DNA of 33,338 bases from contig JADFZS010000058.1 of NCBI GenBank assembly GCA_015232405.1, positions 1 through 33,338 of the forward strand, in the 5' to 3' direction. The notes below the pieces were generated by a model that saw only the letters and a program-made list of their open reading frames with translations, was not told where the DNA came from and made no database searches. Position numbers and translations under genes: made by a program. This document shows, piece after piece, positions 27,255 through 33,338 of the stretch; position 1 is the first letter of the stretch, and each line of letters begins with the position of its first letter. Origin of the DNA: Magnetococcales bacterium. GTDB taxonomy: Bacteria; Pseudomonadota; Magnetococcia; Magnetococcales; JADFYX01.

Positions 27255-27280
27255 TTACATGTTTAGCCAGGTATTGTCAA
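27252..27280 (-). promoter_or_regulatory. Candidate sigma70 promoter of the feo operon
   Basis: Read on the minus strand, TTGACA (27280-27275) is followed after 17 bases by TAACAA (27257-27252), giving a leader of about 55-60 bases before the first feoA. The -35 is consensus; the -10 is weak, as expected for a regulated promoter. Confidence 0.45.
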
Positions 27281-27369
27281 TAGCATTGATTAATTTTTTT
27301 AATTGGTAGTTATGTTATTTATTGTTAAAATTGTTTGGTCAATTTGTCAGCACTAATCACGGATAATTA

Positions 27370-29460
27370 ATGAAAGAACATCTCTACACATCCGGCAAAC
27401 TTCTTATAGTGGAAGATAAGCCTAACACACTGCTATCAAGGTTAACCCCTAGCTCATACAAGTTGATATCGGCACAGAATAGTGACGATGTTATTGGCAT
27501 CTTGGAAACCAATACAATCGATCTGGTTTTACTGGATACAATTCCTGATCAAAATAAATTTTTAAAATTGGTAAAAGAAATTAAAAAGACCTTTGCCGAA
27601 CAGATAATCCCCGTAATTGTTATTCTCTCCAAAGAGGACAAAACAACTGTCAAAGCAGCATTGGCTGCTGGTGCTGATGATTATCTTATCGAGCAACAGA
27701 TAGAAGACCACCTTGAACAACGAATATATTGGTTGATAAAAAACACTGAAAAACATCTTGCCCAGACCAGTAAATTAAAAAACATTGCCACACTGCAATC
27801 TGAGTTTAAACAGATCAAGAGCGCACTTTTACAGACCTCTTTTTACGATCTGTCAATTTTTGGCAACCCTCTAAACGAAGCTTTAAAACTTGCCCTTAGC
27901 ATTATTTTATCTGCACCACTTCTGCCTGAAAATCCATCTGGAGTGATTTTTTTAACCGATAAAAATGCCGAGCTTTTGCATTTAGCCTGTCACCTGGGTC
28001 TGTCTGATGAACTTGCGGTTAAGTGCTCAACGGTTAGAAAGGGAGAGTGTCTCTGTGGGCATGTGCTATATAATAAACAGTTAGGCCACTATCACCATGG
28101 AAATGAACAACACACCACAACCGCAACGAATTCCAAACCCCACGGTCACTATATAGTCCCGATTATTTCTGAAAAAGGGCGTATACTAGGGGTATTAAAT
28201 ATCTACCTGGACCACAACAGTAAAAAATCCGATGAGCTGGAGACTTTTTTAAGTGATGTTGCTTTGATACTGGCGATGATCATTACCAGAAAAAATTATG
28301 AAACCCGTCTAATCGCTTCTGAAAGTCGTTTTAGTTCCATATCAAAAAGTTCAATTGACGCTATTATCGCCACCGATCAACTAGGCCGAATAACATTTGC
28401 CAACCCTGCCACAAAAACAATTTTTGGCTATGATGAGCACGAACTAGTTGGCAACCTTGTCACCATAATCATTCCTGAAAGGTTCCGTGAAGCCCATAAA
28501 AGTGGTCTGCAACGGGCTGTGGTAACTGGCAGAACATCATTGATTGGCAAAACAGTTGAAATGATTGGCATAAAGAAAAACGGTGAAGAGTTTCCTTTGG
28601 AATTCTCAGTATCTATGTGGAAGGATGATGATAAAACTGCCTTCGCCGCTTTTATTCGGGACATAAGCAAACGAAAAAAAATATACAAAGCATTAATGCA
28701 AGCAAAAATTGAGGTGGAGGAGTCCCACGAAAAACTGGCTCAGGTAAATGAGCTTTTGGTAGAAGAGCGTAGTATAATTGAAAATGTTGTTTATAAAATC
28801 CATCAATCACCACTATTTGATCCCACCAACTTGCGTATATTGGAAAAACCACTGGAAAAAAACTCTGGAGATCTAATCTGTGCTGCCAAACGGGATGATG
28901 GTGCAAGAAGAGTACTGTTGGGAGACTTTGCCGGACACGGTCTAACAGCTGCTATTGCCGGACCTCTTATTTCTGAGATATTTTATGCCATCGGCATGGA
29001 TATCCCCATAGAAAAAATGTTTGCTAACCTGAACACTCGCCTGTTACAAGCTTTAAACGAAGATATGTTTATGGCTTGCAGCTGTATTGAGCTAAACAAA
29101 GACAAAAACCTGGTTACCCTTTTTAATGCCGGCATGGTCGATATTTTTATTATCCGCAATGGCATAATAATTCATCAAGAACCATCCGGTTTTGTGCCAC
29201 GGGGTCTTATTGATGTCCCAGACAAGGAGAAAATCACCTATCCGGTACAGCCAGGAGACCGTATATTCTTGTGTACAGATGGTTTTGAAGAGGCTACCAA
29301 CCCAGATGGTGAAATGTTGGGAGAGAGTCAATTTAAACTAATTTTAGAGAGAACTATCCAACAAAACAAATCCCTTGAGTATATATTCTCAACAGTAGAA
29401 AGTTATCGCCAAGGGGGTAAGCAGGAAGATGACATGACTCTAGTAGAATTGATGTGTTGA
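27370..29460 (+). CDS. REC-GAF-PAS-SpoIIE (PP2C-type) serine phosphatase
   Basis: The domains in this 696-residue protein are, in order: a receiver (1-125; acidic E15/D16, phospho-acceptor D56 in LVLLDTIPD, but Glu where the conserved Lys is expected in DDYLIEQ); a GAF-like domain (~165-310; KGECLCGHVL, VPIISEKGRILGVLNIY); a PAS (~315-440; RITFANPATKTIFGY); a short coiled coil; and a SpoIIE/PP2C phosphatase (~480-696; SGDLICA, LGDFAGHG, TDGFEEA, final EDDMT). Such RsbU-like enzymes dephosphorylate a STAS antagonist in partner-switching pathways, and the STAS gene is 82 bases downstream. It diverges from the feo operon. Confidence 0.9.
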   Translation: MKEHLYTSGKLLIVEDKPNTLLSRLTPSSYKLISAQNSDDVIGILETNTIDLVLLDTIPDQNKFLKLVKEIKKTFAEQIIPVIVILSKEDKTTVKAALAAGADDYLIEQQIEDHLEQRIYWLIKNTEKHLAQTSKLKNIATLQSEFKQIKSALLQTSFYDLSIFGNPLNEALKLALSIILSAPLLPENPSGVIFLTDKNAELLHLACHLGLSDELAVKCSTVRKGECLCGHVLYNKQLGHYHHGNEQHTTTATNSKPHGHYIVPIISEKGRILGVLNIYLDHNSKKSDELETFLSDVALILAMIITRKNYETRLIASESRFSSISKSSIDAIIATDQLGRITFANPATKTIFGYDEHELVGNLVTIIIPERFREAHKSGLQRAVVTGRTSLIGKTVEMIGIKKNGEEFPLEFSVSMWKDDDKTAFAAFIRDISKRKKIYKALMQAKIEVEESHEKLAQVNELLVEERSIIENVVYKIHQSPLFDPTNLRILEKPLEKNSGDLICAAKRDDGARRVLLGDFAGHGLTAAIAGPLISEIFYAIGMDIPIEKMFANLNTRLLQALNEDMFMACSCIELNKDKNLVTLFNAGMVDIFIIRNGIIIHQEPSGFVPRGLIDVPDKEKITYPVQPGDRIFLCTDGFEEATNPDGEMLGESQFKLILERTIQQNKSLEYIFSTVESYRQGGKQEDDMTLVELMC

Positions 29461-29474
29461 GATGAATTGATTTA

Positions 29475-29502
29475 TTGATATTATTTATTAATATGCTATA
29501 GT
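29475..29502 (+). promoter_or_regulatory. sigma70 promoter with extended -10 for the STAS gene
   Basis: TTGATA (29475-29480), 16 bases, TATAGT (29497-29502), with TGC directly before the -10 (extended -10). Start of transcription is predicted near 29509. The antagonist may thus be made independently of its phosphatase. Confidence 0.55.
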
Positions 29503-29542
29503 CACCGGGTTATGTTATACGCTTATTCAAGGATAGATCAAA

Positions 29543-29848
29543 ATGGCTAAGAGCTCTTTGCGAGTCTTACGAGAAGGAAACAGCTTAATTTATCAAATTT
29601 CTGGATCGTTTGATTATAATCTTGTCAAAGTTTTCAAAAAAACCTACCAAACAGAAGGCAAAGCAGATCGCTATGTGGTTGACCTGATGTTAACAGAAAA
29701 AATTGACAGCTCTGCCATTGGTGGTCTGATGTATTTTCACCATTTTGCAGGTGGTAAAGGTGCAGATATAACATTGGCAAATGCCAACAAAGAGATTAAG
29801 CGTCTTTTAAATATTGCCCAGCTTCATCATGCCTTCAAAATAGAATAG
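29543..29848 (+). CDS. STAS-domain anti-sigma factor antagonist
   Basis: The 101-residue STAS domain has the phosphorylation loop KIDSSAIGGL with S56/S57, matching the IDSSG-type site of SpoIIAA/RsbV proteins. The paired kinase would phosphorylate it and the SpoIIE phosphatase would reactivate it. AAGGA precedes the ATG by ten bases. The long inverted repeat at 29885-30059 begins 36 bases after its stop, so the mRNA probably carries this hairpin in its 3' region. Confidence 0.9.
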   Translation: MAKSSLRVLREGNSLIYQISGSFDYNLVKVFKKTYQTEGKADRYVVDLMLTEKIDSSAIGGLMYFHHFAGGKGADITLANANKEIKRLLNIAQLHHAFKIE

Positions 29849-29884
29849 ATCGGTCTCAACCAATATAGTCTGTTCTAAAATTTG

Positions 29885-30059
29885 GGTTATCCTAGAAACG
29901 GCGGTTGGCGGTGCGTACATGGCGTAACATACTGGTTTAGCTGGTGTAACAGAGCAAATCGAAGTCACCTTATTGGTGATGAGACTTTGCTCTGTTATGC
30001 CAGATGAATCAATAGGTTGCGTCAGGTGCGTGCTGACAACTGCTGTTTCTAGGTTAATC
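29885..30059 (+). repeat. 175-bp imperfect palindrome, likely long RNA hairpin on the plus strand
   Basis: Two 85-base arms (29885-29969 and 29975-30059) are separated by TTATT and align without gaps. About 60 positions are Watson-Crick complementary. Fourteen further positions are G-U pairs if the plus strand is transcribed but A-C mismatches on the minus strand. Only six isolated mismatches and one five-base internal loop (arm positions 75-79) remain. The right arm runs into the last codons of the convergent kinase gene (stop at 30054-30056). No T tract follows, so it is not a standard terminator. No second copy was noticed in this window. It may be a structured RNA, an mRNA 3'-end element or a MITE-like relic. 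Confidence 0.8.
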
Positions 30060-30953
30060 AAGCAGTACCACTGCCAACACTTCGTTGCCACGACCAATGT
30101 ACTCCAGCTTATCAAAGCTACCGCTTTTAGCCATTGCAATACCATAACCGTGGCTTTTGTATGAACAAAAAGGGTCTATACTCATATAGGATTGCCAATC
30201 AAAGCCTTCTCCCTGATCGCTAATCAAAAACTTGATTTCGTCAAAGGTACGTTCTACTGTTACTTCCACATATTTATCAGCATTTTCCGGTAACGCAAGT
30301 CGTCTCTCAACCTCTTCATCCCAGATATTTTTTTCATTCAGGACAGTTTTATCAGCAAAGGTTATTCCCAGGTTGCCATGTTCGATTGCATTGACAAAAA
30401 GCTCACGTAGACCAAAAACCCTCTTTTCTGGTTCCGGGCAGATAAGGGCCAGTTGCTCGGCAAGTTTTTTAGCGTCGGCCAAAGTTTGCAGTTTAAATTT
30501 TGCCTCTTGCATTAGTAGCAGGGCATCATCAAAAAGCTTAATTTTTTCTTGAAAAGCCTCCTGTATGGCGTAGTTAGACAGCCACCTCTCCATTGCCGGA
30601 ACCAAAGAGTTTAAATTCTCTTTGGCAACAACATCACATACTCCACAATCAATCAGCTTTAGGGTTACATCCCGATCAATGTCGTCAGCTACCACAATAA
30701 AAGGAACTCCTCGCCCTTCTCTCCGCCAGAGAGTAAGAACTTTAGAGCTACAAAAATCGGCACTACTGCATTGAGCTATAAAAAGATCCCAGTTTCTTAT
30801 CTCAAGAGCCTCTTCCATCTTGGTAACCGAATCAACGTGGAAACTTTTTACCTTAAAGTCCCTTTTGTTTAGTTCACCACGGAGTTTCTGAAAATCTTCT
30901 TCTGAATTTTCAATGACTAGCACATAAAATGTCTTATTTTCAACCACGGTCAT
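30054..30953 (-). CDS. Pseudo-receiver/HATPase anti-sigma-type serine kinase
   Basis: In this 299-residue protein, residues 1-125 have a receiver fold but the phospho-acceptor Asp is replaced by Q61 (WDLFIAQCSSADF), the acidic pair reads E-N, and the switch Ser/Thr is Ala (FIVVADD). A coiled linker (~125-170) leads to a GHKL ATPase domain of the RsbW/SpoIIAB type: N-box LRELFVNAIEHGN (182-194), DQGEGFD, and HGYGIAMAKS. It is the expected kinase partner of the STAS protein. No histidine-phosphorylation domain is seen. AGGAT precedes the ATG. Its 3' end lies inside the long palindrome. Confidence 0.85.
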   Translation of the reverse strand: MTVVENKTFYVLVIENSEEDFQKLRGELNKRDFKVKSFHVDSVTKMEEALEIRNWDLFIAQCSSADFCSSKVLTLWRREGRGVPFIVVADDIDRDVTLKLIDCGVCDVVAKENLNSLVPAMERWLSNYAIQEAFQEKIKLFDDALLLMQEAKFKLQTLADAKKLAEQLALICPEPEKRVFGLRELFVNAIEHGNLGITFADKTVLNEKNIWDEEVERRLALPENADKYVEVTVERTFDEIKFLISDQGEGFDWQSYMSIDPFCSYKSHGYGIAMAKSGSFDKLEYIGRGNEVLAVVLLD

Positions 30954-30993
30954 AATCCTATTTTTCTAGAACCATCAGCTATGGTTTCTCTGG

Positions 30994-32319
30994 TTACTGA
31001 GTGGGATGATCAAGCAACCCTTTAACCATAGATGGCAGAGTTCGTATCATAATATAGGTAAGAATTGGCAGATGAACAATAAGCATAATGCCAATGACAA
31101 CGTCAGCCAGTGACCAGACTAGTGCAACTGGCAAAAAAGGTCCACAAAAAGTCGACACGGCAAAAAACCAGCGATATAAAATTACATTACCACCCCAAAG
31201 ATAGTTGTAGCAGCGTTCGGAAAAATAGGCCCAGTTGATAATGGTGGTAAAAGCAAACAGCCCCAAACAGACAAAGACTAAAACCCGTCCTATAACACCT
31301 AAACCAGTCTGAAAAGATGTAACAGTCAAATAAGCACCGGTCAACCCGTGCCAATCCCCCAAGGTGAGAATAACCAAACCGGTAATGGTACAGACAATAA
31401 GGGTATCTACCAAAGGAACCAGAGCAGCTAGGTATGCTCCCTGGGCAGGAGTATCATCGTTGGCTCCATGTAAAAATGGAGCAATGCCCATACCTGAAAA
31501 ATGGGAAAAAACACCACGGGATACACCATACTGAATTGTCTGCATTATGGTATAACCTGCCACCCCCCCACCTATTGAATATGGGCTAAAAGCATAGGAA
31601 AATACCGATACAAGAGCTTTAAATGCCTCAGCAGGGTTGTTAAACAGAATAATCAGTCCACCGATAACATAAGCAACCACCATAAATGGGGCACTGGCGA
31701 CACTGAAATTAACAATAGATTTGATGCCACCAACCACCACTATAGCCACAGAGACAAACAGTACAAATGCTACCAAAAATGTGGAAAAGCCAAGTTCATT
31801 GGTGACCGCATGAGAAACAGAGTTTGCTTGGATAAGGTTGGCACTAACCAGCCCTTGGAAAAGTATAAGACCAGCTAAAAGTGGAGCTAACGAAGGAAAA
31901 CGTTTTCCTACGAACTGTTCTATATAGGCCATTGGGGTGGCATAAAGTGGTGACCTGGTATCTTTGGGTCCACTACTGACGGAGATATAGACAGAACACA
32001 TTCTAAATGAGGCACCAGCAAGAGCAGACATCCACATCCAAAAAAGTGCTCCTGGGCCACCAAGGTGTATTGCAGTACCAACACCAGCCAGATTACCAAC
32101 TCCAATACCAGCGGCGAGTGCGGTTATAAAAGCATCGGTATGGTAAATATGTTTATCGGCTTTTTGTTTTCTGCCTCCCCTACTTCGCCACGCCTGTTTA
32201 AGTACAGAAAAAGAGCGACGTAGAGCATATCCACGGGTCAGAACAAGAAATAGTACGCCGACCTCAAGGTAGATTAAACTGAGCAGTGGATTCCATATCC
32301 ATGATGCCAACAACTCCAT
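30994..32319 (-). CDS. Alanine/glycine:cation symporter (AGCS family)
   Basis: The 441-residue inner-membrane protein has about ten to eleven hydrophobic helices. The family signature is GIGVGNLAGVGTAIHLGGPG near residues 72-91, followed by ALFWMWMSALAGASF. SRGVFSHFSGMGIAPFLHGA is the second conserved region. AGCS proteins import alanine or glycine with Na+ or H+. AGGAG lies nine bases before the ATG. It is 40 bases upstream of the kinase gene on the same strand, perhaps co-transcribed, without an obvious functional link. Confidence 0.9.
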   Translation of the reverse strand: MELLASWIWNPLLSLIYLEVGVLFLVLTRGYALRRSFSVLKQAWRSRGGRKQKADKHIYHTDAFITALAAGIGVGNLAGVGTAIHLGGPGALFWMWMSALAGASFRMCSVYISVSSGPKDTRSPLYATPMAYIEQFVGKRFPSLAPLLAGLILFQGLVSANLIQANSVSHAVTNELGFSTFLVAFVLFVSVAIVVVGGIKSIVNFSVASAPFMVVAYVIGGLIILFNNPAEAFKALVSVFSYAFSPYSIGGGVAGYTIMQTIQYGVSRGVFSHFSGMGIAPFLHGANDDTPAQGAYLAALVPLVDTLIVCTITGLVILTLGDWHGLTGAYLTVTSFQTGLGVIGRVLVFVCLGLFAFTTIINWAYFSERCYNYLWGGNVILYRWFFAVSTFCGPFLPVALVWSLADVVIGIMLIVHLPILTYIMIRTLPSMVKGLLDHPTQ

Positions 32320-32454
32320 TAATATAAACTCCTATGGCACAATAATCTCACCTGTCTAACCTGTGAAAACAGCAACAAATACAACACATCAAAAATAAAA
32401 AACCAGCAATAATTGTATGGAAAGAAATTTATTAAAAAAGGATAAATATTTTGG

Positions 32455-32571
32455 TTATCTGGTAAGGGATAGAAGAAAACCGAGCAAGGCTTTAAAAAGC
32501 AAACCGACAACCAACGCAATTAATACAGCAAGGCCCAACTGTCGTAAAAATGTACTTTCTTTATTTGCCAC
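32455..32571 (-). CDS. Small single-pass membrane peptide (38 residues)
   Basis: A GTG-initiated frame encodes a short polar N-terminus (MANKESTFLRQ) followed by a ~24-residue hydrophobic helix (LGLAVLIALVVGLLFKALLGF) and a terminal Arg. An in-frame stop lies three codons upstream, so the frame cannot be much longer. The composition is typical of small bacterial membrane peptides, and it sits between two membrane-protein genes on the same strand. The Shine-Dalgarno signal is weak; expression is unproven. Confidence 0.45.
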   Translation of the reverse strand: MANKESTFLRQLGLAVLIALVVGLLFKALLGFLLSLTR

Positions 32572-32628
32572 TGCTACTCAACCAGAATGTTTCATAAATA
32601 CTCCATGGTAGTTATTGCCATGGTAACA

Positions 32629-32687
32629 TTCCCCAACAACCAGTTGTAAACAGAGCAATAAAACAATAACAAACAGGTGTTGGGGAA
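32629..32687. repeat. 10-bp inverted repeat with 39-base spacer
   Basis: TTCCCCAACA (32629-32638) and TGTTGGGGAA (32678-32687) are perfectly complementary. They lie between the Mms6-like gene and the small membrane peptide gene. No T tract follows, so a terminator role is doubtful; an mRNA processing or attenuation hairpin is possible. Confidence 0.4.
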
Positions 32688-32719
32688 CAAAAATATTATA
32701 ATCTTTACTGATACAAAGA

Positions 32720-33091
32720 CTAAAAGAAGCTAAACCGTTTTTTCTTGCAGTAATAATAACCACCAACTGCCCCTACTCCAATCAGCAACCAAGGATTAAC
32801 AGCACCAAGGCTGAAACCAAGGACTTTTCCAGACATGAGTGAAGCAGGAAGGGCTTTAAGAGATGCTCCAGTAGTCATGGCAGCTGTTTTACCAGCGCCA
32901 GCTGCTCCAGCAGCTCCGGTAGTTCCAACTGTTGTTGTGGCTGCTGCACCAGTAGCTGCTGCGCCTTTAGCACCTGCGGCTTTGGCTGCGACAGTAGCAA
33001 CCTTGGGAGCCTGAAACTCTAATGTACCCGGTCCCATAACGGTAACAACTTCACCTTTTTTTAATGTTGTGACAATTTCTTTAACAGGCAT
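32720..33091 (-). CDS. Mms6/MamD-like Gly/Ala-rich membrane protein
   Basis: This 123-residue protein has a short N-terminal domain (MPVKEIVTTLKKGEVVTVMG), a long Ala/Gly/Thr/Lys low-complexity stretch (~30-85), one C-terminal membrane helix (~88-113; GKVLGFSLGAVNPWLLIGVG) and a basic end (CKKKRFSFF). The Ala/Gly/Lys/Thr stretch followed by GK-LG-LG-W-P and a Gly-rich helix is the layout of the magnetosome proteins Mms6 and MamD/Mms7, which bind magnetite during crystal growth. Unlike Mms6 the C-terminus is basic, not acidic. A strong GAGGGG site precedes the ATG. The family assignment comes from recalled sequence features and nearby feo genes; another low-complexity membrane protein remains possible. 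Confidence 0.55.
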   Translation of the reverse strand: MPVKEIVTTLKKGEVVTVMGPGTLEFQAPKVATVAAKAAGAKGAAATGAAATTTVGTTGAAGAAGAGKTAAMTTGASLKALPASLMSGKVLGFSLGAVNPWLLIGVGAVGGYYYCKKKRFSFF

Positions 33092-33140
33092 TTGTTAACC
33101 CCTCTTTTTTTTGCTCGATGTCAGCATTAAATATTTAATC

Positions 33141-33263
33141 TTTACCTACAAATTAAAAATAACATCCAGCAGTGTATCCTATAGTTATGCTATATTCCAA
33201 TGATATTTACAAAACTGTTGGTTGGTTAGACTGTCCGAGAAAATTGTCTAATGTGTAGGTAAA
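33141..33263. repeat. 10-bp inverted repeat bracketing a divergent promoter region
   Basis: TTTACCTACA (33141-33150) and its exact complement TGTAGGTAAA (33254-33263) flank the AT-rich space between the Mms6-like gene and the rightward ORF. Inside it, TTAGAC (33226-33231) and GTCTAA (33246-33251) form a second inverted pair. These could be operator half-sites. Confidence 0.4.
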
Positions 33264-33264
33264 A

Positions 33265-33338
33265 ATGGCAAAATCCTTAAAACCCTCGAAAAAATTGTCC
33301 AGGAAAACCGCAAAGTCGGATAAAATGCCCAAAAAAGG
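33265..33338 (+). CDS. Start of a Lys-rich protein, 3' end outside window
   Basis: An ATG at 33265 opens a frame that continues to the window end (24 codons plus two bases). Nine of the first 24 residues are Lys (MAKSLKPSKKLSRKTAKSDK). Such a basic, Ser/Thr-containing N-terminus fits a nucleic-acid-binding or otherwise basic protein, or a disordered leader. The gene is divergent from the Mms6-like gene. Its identity cannot be determined from this fragment, and TAGGTA is at best a weak ribosome binding site. Confidence 0.4.
   Translation, partial: MAKSLKPSKKLSRKTAKSDKMPKK

Noticed and set aside
29885..30059. Interpretation of the long palindrome as a simple bidirectional terminator
   Set aside because: The stem is far longer than a terminator, lacks a T tract on either side and extends into a coding region.
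32319..32519. 66-codon minus-strand frame rich in Phe and Tyr
   Set aside because: Overlaps the better small membrane peptide frame, ends exactly at the symporter start and has no plausible features.

Overview
The window comes from an AT-rich Gram-negative bacterium (roughly 40 % G+C by eye), with dense, mostly operonic genes and clear Shine-Dalgarno sites. A Mms6/MamD-like Gly/Ala-rich membrane protein lies near its right end. A doubled feoA-feoA-feoB ferrous-iron operon is close by, and receiver/SpoIIE-type signalling is present. Together these suggest, without proving, a magnetotactic proteobacterium (for example Magnetococcia/Etaproteobacteria) near the edge of a magnetosome gene region. 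No rRNA, tRNA, CRISPR array or transposase gene was seen.

Left half (1-19431): a surface-glycan or secondary-metabolite type locus. It starts inside a TPR-glycosyltransferase. A WbuC-type cupin, a radical SAM/SPASM enzyme, a B12-type radical SAM enzyme, a TIGR04325-like methyltransferase (minus strand) and a second B12-type radical SAM enzyme follow. Next comes a tightly coupled unit of HAD-APH fusion, transketolase N subunit, transketolase C subunit, radical SAM/SPASM enzyme and methyltransferase. Facing it on the minus strand are a TPR-B12-radical SAM fusion, a nucleotidyltransferase-PfkB sugar kinase fusion with a degenerate nucleotidyltransferase motif, and a ThDP E1 alpha/beta pair without E2 or E3. 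Five radical SAM enzymes and two kinds of ThDP carboligase point to unusual C-C chemistry on a sugar or lipid precursor. The product cannot be named from sequence.

Middle (19432-23766): a 630-bp non-coding stretch with a good sigma70-type promoter and a long leader for a cold-shock protein. After its strong terminator comes a tandem pair of CgeB-like glycosyltransferases, then a soluble protein made of two zinc-binding CZB domains.

Right half (23767-33338): the feo operon (minus strand; feoA, feoA, feoB, FeoB-associated Cys-rich protein) starts at a candidate promoter overlapped by a Fur-like box and ends at a strong terminator. Diverging from it is a partner-switching module: REC-GAF-PAS-SpoIIE phosphatase, STAS antagonist, and a convergent pseudo-receiver/HATPase anti-sigma-type kinase. 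Between the last two lies a 175-bp imperfect palindrome whose arm differences are almost all G-U compatible on the plus strand only, the most striking unexplained structure here. An AGCS amino-acid symporter, a 38-residue membrane peptide, the Mms6-like gene and the start of a Lys-rich ORF complete the window.
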